In this document: positions 15,562 to 23,997 of the stretch, in pieces
Position numbering within the stretch: position 1 is the stretch's first letter
How the letters are laid out: every line of letters begins with the position of its first letter
Source of the DNA: Alicycliphilus denitrificans K601
Lineage (GTDB): Bacteria > Pseudomonadota > Gammaproteobacteria > Burkholderiales > Burkholderiaceae_C
Direction of reading: 5' to 3'
NCBI RefSeq assembly: GCF_000204645.1
Contig: NC_015422.1
Coordinates: 3,117,001 to 3,181,000 of the forward strand
DNA: 64,000 nucleotides
The notes under the pieces: generated by a model
The model's database searches: none
Told to the model about the DNA's origin: nothing
The model's input: only the letters and a program-made list of their open reading frames with translations
Program-made: the position numbers and the translations under genes

Positions 15562-17025
15562 ATGGCCTCAACTGCCCTGGTCTGGCTGCGCCGCGACCTG
15601 CGCTGCGACGACCATGCCGCGCTGTACCACGCGCTGCGCCGCTATCCACGGGTGTACTGCGCCTTTGTCTTCGACACCGGCATCCTGGACGAACTGCCCA
15701 GCCGCCAGGATCGGCGCGTGGAGTTCATCCACGCCAGCCTGCTGGAGCTGCACCAGGGCCTGCAGCAGCTGGCCGCGCGCAGCGGCGCCCCCGGCGGCGG
15801 GCTGATCGTGCGCCATGGCCCGGCGCTGGAATGCATCGTGCAACTGGCCCAGGAGCTGGGAGTGCAGGAGGTGCTGGCCAACCGCGACTACGAGCCCCAG
15901 GCCATTGCACGCGACCAGAGCGTGGCCCAGGCCTTGCACGCGCTGGGCATCGCCTTCAGTGACTACAAGGATCAGGTGCTGCTGGACCGTGACGAAGTGC
16001 TGACCCAGCAGGGCCGGCCCTACAGCGTGTTCACGCCCTACAAGCGCGCATGGCTACAACGGCTGGACGATTTCCAGCTCAAACCCTACCCCGTCGATCG
16101 CTACGCCCACCACCTGGCGCCGCCGCCTGCGGATGAACGCCTGCCCACGCTGTCAGACCTGAGCTTTGGCCCAACCAATCTGCGCGAGTTGCCCTTGCCC
16201 TCAGGTATGAGCGGCGCGCAGCGGCTGCTGCAAGACTTTGTGCCGCGCATGGCGGCATACCAGGAAGCGCGCGACTACCCCGGCCGCAAGGGCGTGTCCT
16301 ACCTGTCGGTGCACCTGCGCTTTGGCACCGTGTCCATCCGCCAGTTGGCGGCGCTGGCAGCAAAGCAGGCGGCCGAGGGCTGCGGGGGGGCGCAGACCTG
16401 GCTATCGGAGCTGGCCTGGCGCGACTTCTATTTCATGATCCTGTGGCACCACCCGCAGGTAGTCACTCAGTCGTTCAAGCCTGAGTACGACCGCGTGCAG
16501 TGGGACGAAGCGCCCGAGCTGTGGCAGGCCTGGTGCGAGGCGCGCACCGGCTACCCGCTGGTCGATGCCGCCATGCACCAGCTACTGCAAACCGGCTATA
16601 TGCACAACCGCCTGCGCATGGTGGTGGCCAGCTTTTTGACCAAGGATTTGGGCATTGACTGGCGCCGCGGCGAGCGTTTTTTTGCCCAGCACCTGAACGA
16701 CTACGACCTGGCCGCCAACAACGGCGGCTGGCAGTGGGCGGCGTCCACCGGGTGCGACGCACAGCCCTACTTCCGCATCTTCAACCCCATCACGCAGTCG
16801 CAGCGCTTTGATCCCGACGGCACGTTCATCCGCCGCTACCTGCCCGAGCTGGTCGGCGTGCCAGATGCACATATCCACTTTCCTGCCGCCATGAAGCCTG
16901 CCGCCTTGGCGGCCTGCGGCCTACGCCTGGGCGTGGACTACCCGGTGCCCGTCGTGGACCACGCGCGGGCGCGTCAGCGCACGCTGATGCGTTTTTCGCT
17001 TCTGCCAGAGAGTGAGATTTCATGA
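15562..17025 (+). CDS. phrB: Deoxyribodipyrimidine photo-lyase (class I CPD photolyase)
   Basis: A 487-residue DNA repair flavoenzyme that splits cyclobutane pyrimidine dimers with blue light. The antenna domain opens with TALVWLRRDLRCDDHAALYHAL. The FAD domain carries the class I signature TGYPLVDAAMHQLLQTGYMHNRLRMVVASFLTKDLGIDWRRGERFF, then NNGGWQWAASTGCDAQPYFRIFNP with the flavin-proximal tryptophans intact. The start at 15562 follows an AGAGG-like ribosome site; an ATG 42 bases upstream would add 14 residues with no homology. It is the last gene of the rightward operon. It is the canonical repair enzyme of the three photolyase/cryptochrome proteins here. Confidence 0.95.
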   Translation: MASTALVWLRRDLRCDDHAALYHALRRYPRVYCAFVFDTGILDELPSRQDRRVEFIHASLLELHQGLQQLAARSGAPGGGLIVRHGPALECIVQLAQELGVQEVLANRDYEPQAIARDQSVAQALHALGIAFSDYKDQVLLDRDEVLTQQGRPYSVFTPYKRAWLQRLDDFQLKPYPVDRYAHHLAPPPADERLPTLSDLSFGPTNLRELPLPSGMSGAQRLLQDFVPRMAAYQEARDYPGRKGVSYLSVHLRFGTVSIRQLAALAAKQAAEGCGGAQTWLSELAWRDFYFMILWHHPQVVTQSFKPEYDRVQWDEAPELWQAWCEARTGYPLVDAAMHQLLQTGYMHNRLRMVVASFLTKDLGIDWRRGERFFAQHLNDYDLAANNGGWQWAASTGCDAQPYFRIFNPITQSQRFDPDGTFIRRYLPELVGVPDAHIHFPAAMKPAALAACGLRLGVDYPVPVVDHARARQRTLMRFSLLPESEIS

Positions 17026-17037
17026 AGGCGCAGAACT

Positions 17038-17512
17038 ATGGAATTACGTCACCTCCGTTACTTCTTGGCGGTTGCTGAGGAGCTCCACTTCGCCCGTGCT
17101 GCAGAACGGTTGCATATCGACCAGTCGCCCCTGTCCCGCGCCGTCAAGGAGCTGGAGGAGGAACTTGGAGCACGCCTGTTTGTTCGCACCACCCGCAACA
17201 CTCAACTGACCCGTGCGGGGCGACTTTTCCTGGAACACGTTCCACGCGTCTTCGCCGCCATAGAGCAGGCACGCGATAGCGTCAGATCAGCAGCCAGCGG
17301 CTTTCAAGGCCAGCTGCGTATTGCCTTGTCCGACGGCATCACGCCATCGCGTCTGCCGGCATTACTGGCGCAATGCCGCGAGGACGCTCCGGAGGTTGAG
17401 GTACGGCTGTGCGAAGTGCCACTGGCCCAGCAGATAAAAGGCTTACAGGATGACCTGTACGACGCAGGTTTTTCGATGGCCGAAGACGCGGGCGACGGCA
17501 TTGTGCTCACTC
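17038..17512 (+). pseudogene. LysR-type regulator, 5' part only, cut by IS21 element
   Basis: The ATG at 17038 opens a typical LysR protein: MELRHLRYFLAVAEELHFARAAERLHIDQSPLSRAVKELEEELGARLF, then the start of the co-inducer domain (QGQLRIALSDGITPSRLPALLAQCREDAPEVEVRL). About 158 native codons remain, ending at 17512 where the IS terminal repeat begins. The frame runs on into the element and stops at 17568 with foreign residues. About half of a normal LysR protein (near 300 residues) is missing, and the rest is not found on the far side of the element. It begins 12 bases after the photolyase stop. A product would have a DNA-binding domain without an effector domain. Confidence 0.9.
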
Positions 17513-17523
17513 TGTTGATTCAT
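17513..17523 (+). repeat. IS21 left terminal inverted repeat
   Basis: TGTTGATTCAT, exactly complementary to 20024-20034. It begins where homology of the interrupted LysR gene ends. Confidence 0.9.
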
Positions 17524-17618
17524 TTCCAAATCTGGGCCATTTCGGGACGCGTTCACGTTGAAATCTGAGCCACGTTGCCGCTCTATCGTGCTGAATTTTT
17601 CAGCACGGGGGAGCAGGA

Positions 17619-19154
17619 GTGATCAACGTGAGCACATTGAGCAAGTTGCGCCGCCTCGTGCTGAGGCAGGACGTGTCGGTGCGCGAGGCCAGCCGCAGGC
17701 TGGGCATCTCGCGCAATACAGCCACCAAGTGGCTCAAAGACGGGCAGATGGCCGAACCCCGATACCCGCAGCGGGTGTCAGGCCCCAGCATCCTGGAACC
17801 GTACAAGGAACAGTTGGGCCAATGGCTCAAGGCCGATAGCCATCGCAGCAAACGCGATCGGCGCGGGATCAAGGCGATGTTTGAAGCGCTGCGGGCGCAG
17901 GGCTACAGCGGCAGTTGGGGGCCGGTGTACGCCTTTGCCCAGCGCTGGCAGCAAGAGCAAGGCAACGCGTCACGCGGCGCGGGGTTCGTGCCGCTGAGCT
18001 TCGAGTTGGGCGAGGCATTCCAGTTCGACTGGAGCTGCGAGTACCTCTTCATCGGCGGTCTGCGCCGCCGCCTGGAGGTGGCACACACCAAGCTGGCGGC
18101 CAGTCGCGCCTTCTGTCTGGTGGCCTACTACAGCCAGGCGCACGAGATGCTGTTCGATGCCCACGCACGGGCGTTCGCCCTCTTCGGTGGCGTGCCCCGC
18201 CGGGGCATCTACGACAACATGAAGACCGCGGTCGACAAGGTCGGCCAGGGCAAGCAGCGCAGCGTCAATGCGCGTTTCGAGGCCATGACCGGGCACTACC
18301 TGTTCGAGCCGGAGTTCTGTAACCGGGCCGCCGGCTGGGAGAAGGGCGTCGTCGAGAAGAACGTCCAGGACCGGCGCAAGGACATCTGGCGTGAGGCCAG
18401 TGAGCGGCGCTGGGGATCGCTTGACGAGATCAACGACTGGCTGGAGCAAGCCTGTGTGAAGGCCTGGGGCGAGATGAGTCACCCAGAGTGGGGGCACCTC
18501 ACGGTGGCCGACGTCTGGCAGGACGAACGTGCACGCCTCATGCCCAACCCCCGGGCGTTTGATGGCTATGTGGAGCAGCCGGTGCGGGTCTCTGCCACTT
18601 CGTTGATCCACTTCCAGCGCAACCGCTACAGCGTGCCATGCGAGTGGATCCACGCGGTGGTCAGTCTGCGGGCCTACGCAGATGGCCTGCTGGTGGTCGG
18701 TCCCGATGGGCGACAGGTGCGCCTGCAGCGCAGCTTCGAGCGGGACCAGACGCTCTACGACTGGATGCACTACATCGCGCTGATCGAGCGCAAGCCCGGC
18801 GCGCTGCGCAACGGCGCGCCCTTCAAGACCATGCCCGAACCCCTGCAGGAGTTGCAGCGCCAGTTGCTGCGCCACAGCGGTGGCGACAGGGTGATGGCGC
18901 AGGTGCTCATGGGCGTGAGCCTGCATGGGCTCGAAGCCGTGCTTGTGGCGGTGGAGCTGGCACTGCAGTCGGGGCGGGTGAGTGCCGAGCACGTGCTCAA
19001 CGTGCTCTCGCGCTTGCAGGAGCAGCGCATGCCTGAGCCACCGGTGGCCACCATGCTCACGCTCAACACGCCGCCACTGGCCAACCTGCAGCGCTACGAC
19101 GCGCTGCGCAACGCCCAGCCTCAAGAGGCCTCACCGGAGTCCGAGCATGCATGA
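17619..19154 (+). CDS. istA: IS21-family transposase IstA
   Basis: A 511-residue transposase. An N-terminal helix-turn-helix ([24 protein letters not shown]) is followed by a DDE catalytic core with D137 (FQFDWSCEY), D199 (YDNMKTAV) and E246 ([10 protein letters not shown]). The C-terminal region ([36 protein letters not shown]) is typical of IstA. The GTG at 17619 follows a GGAG ribosome site (GAGCAGGAG). The 3' end overlaps istB by 8 bases. Length and catalytic residues are intact, so the element may still be active. Confidence 0.95.
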   Translation: MINVSTLSKLRRLVLRQDVSVREASRRLGISRNTATKWLKDGQMAEPRYPQRVSGPSILEPYKEQLGQWLKADSHRSKRDRRGIKAMFEALRAQGYSGSWGPVYAFAQRWQQEQGNASRGAGFVPLSFELGEAFQFDWSCEYLFIGGLRRRLEVAHTKLAASRAFCLVAYYSQAHEMLFDAHARAFALFGGVPRRGIYDNMKTAVDKVGQGKQRSVNARFEAMTGHYLFEPEFCNRAAGWEKGVVEKNVQDRRKDIWREASERRWGSLDEINDWLEQACVKAWGEMSHPEWGHLTVADVWQDERARLMPNPRAFDGYVEQPVRVSATSLIHFQRNRYSVPCEWIHAVVSLRAYADGLLVVGPDGRQVRLQRSFERDQTLYDWMHYIALIERKPGALRNGAPFKTMPEPLQELQRQLLRHSGGDRVMAQVLMGVSLHGLEAVLVAVELALQSGRVSAEHVLNVLSRLQEQRMPEPPVATMLTLNTPPLANLQRYDALRNAQPQEASPESEHA

Positions 19155-19962
19155 CCTCATGGATGCCTTCAAGGCTCTGGGCTTGCACGGCATGGCCAGT
19201 GCCTGGCCGGAGGTGCTGGGCACTGCACGCATGAAGTCGCTGGATCACGAGGCCGTGCTGCACCAGCTCATCAAGGCAGAGACCGCGCAGCGCGAGGTGC
19301 GCTCCATGGCTTACCAGATGCGCGTGGCGCGCTTCCCATCGCACCGCGATCTCGCCGGCTTTGACTTCGCCCACGCGCAGCTCGATGAGGCGCTGGTGCG
19401 CCAATTGCACACCCTTCGCTTCGTGGAGTCGGCGCACAACGTGGTGCTGGTTGGTGGCCCCGGCACAGGCAAGACCCACCTGGCCACCAGCCTGGGGATC
19501 GAGGCGATCCGCATGCATGGCAAGCGGGTGCGCTTCTTCTCCACGGTGGAACTGGTCAACGCCCTGGAGCTGGAGAAGGCGCAGAGCAAGGCCGGGCAGT
19601 TGGCACACCGGCTGATGTACGTCGATCTGGTGATCCTGGATGAACTGGGCTATCTGCCGTTCACGCAGTCGGGCGGCGCCATGCTGTTCCACCTGCTCTC
19701 CAAGCTGTACGAGCGAACGAGCGTGGTGATCACCACCAACCTCACCTTCTCAGAATGGAGCAGCGTCTTTGGCGACGCCAAAATGACCACCGCCTTGCTC
19801 GACCGACTCACGCACCACTGCCACATCGTGGAGACAGGCAATGAGAGCTGGCGATTCAAGCATTCCAGTGCCGCTGGTGCGGCACCGCCAAAGCAACGCA
19901 ACAAAGCTCAGAAAGGAGATCGAAAAGCAGCAGACCCGATAGACTTATCCACAACCGAGTAG
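19147..19962 (+). CDS. istB: IS21-family helper ATPase IstB
   Basis: A 271-residue AAA+ ATPase that assists IstA in target selection and strand transfer. Walker A is GGPGTGKT (residues 103-110) and Walker B is [14 protein letters not shown]. Further family marks are [17 protein letters not shown] and [29 protein letters not shown] with the conserved arginine. The ATG at 19147 overlaps the istA end and begins [17 protein letters not shown]. The basic C-terminus ([16 protein letters not shown]) ends about 70 bases before the right terminal repeat. Confidence 0.95.
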   Translation: MHDLMDAFKALGLHGMASAWPEVLGTARMKSLDHEAVLHQLIKAETAQREVRSMAYQMRVARFPSHRDLAGFDFAHAQLDEALVRQLHTLRFVESAHNVVLVGGPGTGKTHLATSLGIEAIRMHGKRVRFFSTVELVNALELEKAQSKAGQLAHRLMYVDLVILDELGYLPFTQSGGAMLFHLLSKLYERTSVVITTNLTFSEWSSVFGDAKMTTALLDRLTHHCHIVETGNESWRFKHSSAAGAAPPKQRNKAQKGDRKAADPIDLSTTE

Positions 19963-20023
19963 CCAGAACATCCATCAACCCAGTGGCTCAGTATTCGACG
20001 TGATCACTGGCTCAGTTGTGCTG

Positions 20024-20034
20024 ATGAATCAACA
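20024..20034 (-). repeat. IS21 right terminal inverted repeat
   Basis: ATGAATCAACA, the complement of the left end. It supplies the stop codon that now terminates the truncated DUF1016 gene. Confidence 0.9.
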
Positions 20035-20955
20035 ATACATGTGCATCTGGCCCACGTCCGCATGGGTCAGGCTGCCCAGCTTCAAGTCGATGATGACCAG
20101 GCAGCGAAGCCGCCGGTGGAAGAACAGCAGATCCACCCGATACCACGTCTGGTCGATGCGCAAGCGTCGCTGCCGTCCGACGAAGGTGAAGCCTTCGCCC
20201 AGCTCCAGCAGAAAGTCCTCCAGTCGCTGGATCAGGGCCGCTTCGAGGTCGGATTCCGAATACTCGTCCTTGAGGTTCAGGAACTCCAGCACATACGGGT
20301 CTTTGATCGCATCGTCCGGCCTGACGGCATCCTCCGGCCTGGGCGCAGCGCCCTTGACCAGCATCGCCGCCTTGTCCTTCGACAAGGCGGTGCGCTCGTA
20401 GAACTGGCTACCGATCTGCCGATCCAACTGGCGCACGCTCCAGCCGCCGCGCAGCGCCTCGGCCTCGTAGAAGCGGCGGGCGTGCTCGTCCTTGACCGAC
20501 AGCAGCCGCACATAGGTCGACCACGGCAGCGTGAACACCTGCGCCAGCTCGCCCAAGGCCAATTTCCGAGACACTGTCTCGGATTTCTCGGCAGGCAGCC
20601 CGTCGCCAGATTTCCGAGACAGTGCCTCGGAAATCACCGGCCGGGGATAGGCGGCGAAGAACCGCCGCATGTTCTCCAGGTTGTCCGGGCTGAACCCGCG
20701 CCCGAAGCGCGCGGTCAGGTCGGCGGACAGCCGGGCAATCAACTGTTCACCGTACCCTGCGCGCCGCTTGCCCTGTTGCTCGGCCTCCACGATGCGGCGG
20801 CCAATCTCCCAATAGCTGGCCGTCATCAGCGCATTGACGCTGCGCGCCGCCGCCTGGCGGGCGGCATCGAGCAGTTCCACGATGCCGCCGTGGATGCCGG
20901 CGTAGCCGGCAGGCACGGCAGCGCCTCTTACTGCTTTGGGTGTCCGGGCGCTCAT
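20029..20955 (-). pseudogene. DUF1016 (YhcG-like, PDDEXK nuclease) gene, 3' end cut by IS21
   Basis: About 307 native codons of a DUF1016/YhcG protein. It has the N-terminal helical part (SVNALMTASYWEIGRRIVEAEQQGKRRAGYGEQLIARLSADLTARFGRGFSPDNLENMRRF), LPWSTYVRLLSV and GGWSVRQLDRQIGSQFYERTALS. The nuclease-like core follows (FLLELGEGFTFVGRQRRLRIDQTWYRVDLLFFHRRLRCLVIIDLKLG). After GQMHMY the frame enters the IS end (Cys, then stop), so the usual C-terminal tail of roughly 50 residues is lost. The catalytic D and DxK are still present. The start overlaps the integrase stop by ATGA. Residues near 130 include palindromic DNA repeats. Confidence 0.88.
20565..20635 (-). repeat. Two related palindromes inside the DUF1016 gene
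   Basis: 20565-20583 is TCCGAGACACTGTCTCGGA (7-base arms). 20609-20635 has perfect 10-base arms GATTTCCGAG and CTCGGAAATC around a 7-base loop. Both share the core TTTCCGAGACA. They encode the variable stretch around ISEALSRKSGDGLPAEKSETVSRK. Confidence 0.8.
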
Positions 20956-22157
20956 GCAGTGGTCTCCTGGGGCTGGCGTTGTCGCGCGCCCGTGATGGTC
21001 TGGCGCCGGGTCGCCACCAGCTCGGCCGCTTGGCGCACGGGATCGTCCTCGGTATGGACGTAGCGCATGAACATCGCCACGGTCTTGTGCGCCGTCAGCG
21101 CCATGCCGACCTTGAGGGGTACGCCCGAATTGGCAATGTCCGTCGCCGAGCGGTGGCGGATGCCGTGTGTGCCGACCTTTGGCACGCCGGCCCGGTCAAG
21201 GATGCGTCGCCACGCCTGATAATAGGAGTGGGGGCTTAGCGGCCTCTTGTGATCGAGGATCGCAGGGCAAACGTAGGGCGAATCGCCATAGTGGGGAGCA
21301 CTCTCCAACAGGCGGCGAGCCTCGGCGCTCAATGGCTTGGACATATCGCCGGTCTTGCTGTCCGGCCAGACCACCCGGCCATTGGGCAGGTCGAGCCAAT
21401 GCCACCGCAACAGCAGAACCTCCGACATGCGCGCCGCGAACTCGAATTGCAGGCGGACGGCCAGCAGGTGGATGGGATGCTCCAAGCCGTCGACCTCGGC
21501 CTTGTCCAGATAGGCGAACAGCTTGACCATCTGCTCGTCGGTAATGAGCCGAGTCGAACCCTTTTCGGGGTACTTGGGCACGTGGCGGCAGGGATTGGAG
21601 CCATCGGGCCGATAGCCCCACAGTTCGGCTAGGTTGAACATCTTTCGGACGAGCGACAGCACGCGGTTGGCCTGGGTGGGCGATTTCTCCATGCGCTTCA
21701 TCAGCGCGGTGATGTCGTGGCGCGTGACCTCGTGAACCTTCTTGCTACCGAAGGCCGGGATGACGAAGCTGTCGATCTGGTACTGGTAGCCGGCCTGCGT
21801 GCTGGGCTTGTTGTGCGGCTTGGAGTGGTCGTCCATGAACCGGCCGCACAGTTCCTTGGCCGTCGGCGCCTTGCGGGCTTCGGCCTTGTCGAGTCCGGGG
21901 TCGCCCCCGCGCCGGACTTCGGCCAGCCAGTCTTGTGCCAGCGATCGGGCCTGTTCGACCGTCAGCTCGCCGAACTGGCCGAGTGCCGGCTTGCGCCGCA
22001 CGCCGGAGTTCGTGCGGTACTGAACCATAAAGACCTTGCGGCCCGTTGGTGTTATCTTGCACAAGAAGCCCGGAACGAGCGTATCTCGGAGTTCCACGTC
22101 GCAGTTCTGCGCCTGCGCCGTGTCAACGACGGACTTGGTAAGTTTGATCTTCGCCAT
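20952..22157 (-). CDS. Tyrosine-type site-specific integrase
   Basis: A 401-residue phage/island integrase. The N-terminal arm-binding domain (LRDTLVPGFLCKITPTGRKVFMVQYRTNSG) is followed by a SAM-like core-binding domain and the catalytic domain. Catalytic residues are R243 (AARMSEVLLLRW), K268 (DSKTGD), H331-x-x-R334 (HGIRH), H357 (TAHKT) and the nucleophile Y366 (RYVH). All are present, so it looks functional. It is followed by, and overlaps, the DUF1016 gene, an arrangement found on genomic islands. Its attachment site cannot be located. No tRNA is visible beside it. Confidence 0.93.
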   Translation of the reverse strand: MAKIKLTKSVVDTAQAQNCDVELRDTLVPGFLCKITPTGRKVFMVQYRTNSGVRRKPALGQFGELTVEQARSLAQDWLAEVRRGGDPGLDKAEARKAPTAKELCGRFMDDHSKPHNKPSTQAGYQYQIDSFVIPAFGSKKVHEVTRHDITALMKRMEKSPTQANRVLSLVRKMFNLAELWGYRPDGSNPCRHVPKYPEKGSTRLITDEQMVKLFAYLDKAEVDGLEHPIHLLAVRLQFEFAARMSEVLLLRWHWLDLPNGRVVWPDSKTGDMSKPLSAEARRLLESAPHYGDSPYVCPAILDHKRPLSPHSYYQAWRRILDRAGVPKVGTHGIRHRSATDIANSGVPLKVGMALTAHKTVAMFMRYVHTEDDPVRQAAELVATRRQTITGARQRQPQETTA

Positions 22158-22373
22158 GAGGTGCTCCTGATAGGCCCCGATTCCAGGGGCCGGCTAGGGG
22201 CCAGGCGGAAGGGAACCGGGGCGGTTTGCATCGCGCACCGGGATATGATGGAAGGCATTAGCCTCGGGGAAAACCTGCTACAGCAAGCCTCATCCAATCC
22301 CAGCGTTAGCCCGGTGCGGATGCCATGCTCTGGCTTAAAATCCATAAATTCCCAAGTCATATGGTTTTCCCTG
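22158..22373. other. Intergenic region between integrase and LysR gene
   Basis: 216 bases. Just upstream of the integrase start lie the inverted repeat GGCCCC (22173-22178)/GGGGCC (22186-22191) and a further GGGGCC (22197-22202), possible integrase control or attachment elements. Close to the LysR start is CCATA (22342-22346) paired with TATGG (22360-22364), a possible LysR self-regulation site. No tRNA-like segment was seen. One island boundary probably lies here. Confidence 0.4.
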
Positions 22374-23294
22374 ATGGATCTGCGCCAGATGCGTTACTTC
22401 GTGGCCGTGGCCACGACCCGCAACTTCACCCGCGCCGCCGAACAGATGCACATCGCGCAGCCGCCGCTGAGCCGCCAGATCCAGCAGCTGGAGGATGAGC
22501 TGGGCGTGCAGCTCATCCAGCGCAACAGCCGCCCGGTGCGCCTGACGGAGGCGGGGCGGCTGGTCTACGAGCAGGCGCTGCAGGTGCTGCACCGGGTGGA
22601 GCAGATGAAGAACGCCGCGCGCCAGGTGGGGAGCAACCACCGGCAGTCGATCTCGGTGGGGTATGTTGCCTCCACGCTGTACGGCGGGCTGCCGGTGATG
22701 GTGCGCATGCTGCGCCAGCGCTATCCGCATACCGACGTCCACCTCGTCGAGCTCGGCTCGATCCAGCAGATCCACGAGCTCAAGTCCGGCCGCATCGACC
22801 TGGGGTTCGGGCGCCTGCGAACCAATGACAGCTCCGTGTCGCGCACGGTGCTGAGCGAGGAAAGACTGGTGCTGGCCATGGCGCCCAGTTCGCCGCTGGC
22901 GGCCGAAAACCGCCGCATCAACCTGCAGACGGTCGCGGACCAGCGCCTGATCGTCTACCCCAAGGAGCCGCGCCCGAGCTATGCGGATCACGTCCTCGGC
23001 CTGCTGCACGACCAGGGCATACAGCCCGCCGAAATCCACGAGGTGCGCGAACTGCAGGCCGCGCTCGGCCTGGTCGCCGCCGAGATGGGCGTGTGCATCG
23101 TGCCCACAGCCGCACGGCTGCGCACGGACCTGGTCTACCGGCTCATCGACGACGAGCGGGCCACATCGCCCATCATCCTCAGCCACCGGCTCAACGACGA
23201 CTCCTGGTACATCGCGGCCGTCAAGCAGCTGATCGCCGAGATGTATGCCCAGAACCCGCCCTTCATCTCACATCTTGGATCGCTGGAAGCCTGA
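22374..23294 (+). CDS. LysR-type transcriptional regulator
   Basis: A full-length 306-residue LysR protein. The winged helix is MDLRQMRYFVAVATTRNFTRAAEQMHIAQPPLSRQIQQLEDELGVQLIQR. The effector domain starts near residue 90 (QSISVGYVASTLYGGLPVMVRMLRQRYPHTDVHLVELGSIQQIHELKSGRIDLGFGRL). The style resembles BenM/CatM-type regulators of aromatic or acid catabolism. No divergent target gene remains: upstream is the integrase island and downstream the convergent eda gene. Its original target operon was possibly displaced by the island. The start at 22374 is the only one giving the conserved N-terminus. Confidence 0.92.
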   Translation: MDLRQMRYFVAVATTRNFTRAAEQMHIAQPPLSRQIQQLEDELGVQLIQRNSRPVRLTEAGRLVYEQALQVLHRVEQMKNAARQVGSNHRQSISVGYVASTLYGGLPVMVRMLRQRYPHTDVHLVELGSIQQIHELKSGRIDLGFGRLRTNDSSVSRTVLSEERLVLAMAPSSPLAAENRRINLQTVADQRLIVYPKEPRPSYADHVLGLLHDQGIQPAEIHEVRELQAALGLVAAEMGVCIVPTAARLRTDLVYRLIDDERATSPIILSHRLNDDSWYIAAVKQLIAEMYAQNPPFISHLGSLEA

Positions 23295-23310
23295 GGAGAT
23301 AGCTTCTCTT

Positions 23311-23350
23311 TTCATAGCTGCTAGCGCTTTCCAGATAAGCGCTTGAGCCA
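23311..23350. repeat. Dispersed GATAGCTGC repeat, copy 2
   Basis: After the LysR stop, a CATAGCTGCTAGCGCTT segment is followed by a second arm. AGCGCTT (23323-23329) pairs with AAGCGCT (23337-23343) around a 7-base loop. It lies between convergent genes and could act as a weak terminator. Confidence 0.65.
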
Positions 23351-23358
23351 TATTTCAT

Positions 23359-23997
23359 CTAAATCCGCAGCGCGACCGCCTCGCGCGCCAGTTGCGTGAT
23401 GCGCGCCCAGTCGCCCTGCGCCAGCGCGTCGCCCGGCACCAGCCACGAGCCACCCACACAGGCCACGTTGGGCAGCGCGAGGAAGTCCGCCGCATTGCCC
23501 GGCCCAATACCGCCCGTGGGGCAGAACACCACGTCGCCGAACGGCCCCTGCCAGGCTTTCAGCATGGCTGCGCCGCCCGCCTGCACCGCGGGAAAGAACT
23601 TGAGTGCGGAAAAGCCTTCCTCTTGCGCCGCCATGATCTCGCTGCCGGTGGCGGTGCCCGGCAGCAGCGGTAGACCCTGGTCGCGGCAGGCGCGGCCCAG
23701 GGCGGGCGTGAAGCCGGGGCTGACGGCGAAGCGCGCGCCCGCGCGGGCTGCGGCCTCGGCGTCGGCGGGGCTGCGCACCGTGCCGGCGCCGACCACGGCC
23801 TCGGACACCTCGACGGCGATGGCGCGCATGCAGTCGAGCGCCTCGGGGGTGCGCAGTGTGACCTCCAGCATGCGTATGCCGCCGGCCACCAGCGCGCGCG
23901 CCAGCGGCACGGCGTAGCGCACGTCGTGCAGCACGATGACCGGGATCACCGGCGCGTCGCGCATCACCTGAAGGGCGGTCAATGAAGTCACAGCCAT
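23359..23997 (-). CDS. eda: KDPG aldolase (2-dehydro-3-deoxyphosphogluconate aldolase)
   Basis: A 212-residue class I aldolase that cleaves KDPG to pyruvate and glyceraldehyde-3-phosphate, the last step of the Entner-Doudoroff pathway. The catalytic glutamate is E45 (MLEVTLRT) and the Schiff-base lysine is K133 (ALKFFPA); GTVRSP and PTGGIG phosphate-binding segments are present. The start is set at 23997 ([12 protein letters not shown]); an ATG 6 bases upstream is also possible. Both overlap the end of edd (10 or 16 bases), with a GAGGGG ribosome site inside edd. Last gene of the gluconate operon. Confidence 0.95.
   Translation of the reverse strand: MAVTSLTALQVMRDAPVIPVIVLHDVRYAVPLARALVAGGIRMLEVTLRTPEALDCMRAIAVEVSEAVVGAGTVRSPADAEAAARAGARFAVSPGFTPALGRACRDQGLPLLPGTATGSEIMAAQEEGFSALKFFPAVQAGGAAMLKAWQGPFGDVVFCPTGGIGPGNAADFLALPNVACVGGSWLVPGDALAQGDWARITQLAREAVALRI

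Larger units (their letters stand above)
17513..20034 (+). mobile_element. IS21-family insertion sequence, complete
   Basis: A 2522-bp element bounded by the 11-bp inverted repeat TGTTGATTCAT (17513-17523) and ATGAATCAACA (20024-20034), with the TG...CA ends typical of IS21. It carries intact istA and istB in the usual overlapping order. Inside the left end, AAATCTGGGCC and AAATCTGAGCC recur about 40 bases apart. Inside the right end, TGGCTCAGT occurs twice. These are the multiple terminal repeats that IS21 transposases bind. The flanks GCTCACTC (left) and ATACATGT (right) show no target duplication. Confidence 0.93.

Noticed and set aside
16384..16390. A G7 run in the CPD photolyase as a possible phase-variation site
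   Set aside because: The run is short, the frame is intact across it, and such runs are common in this GC-rich DNA.
17038..23294. The two LysR genes as halves of one gene split by the insertion
   Set aside because: The second gene has its own complete winged-helix N-terminus and full length. The first is a different protein that lost its C-terminal half.
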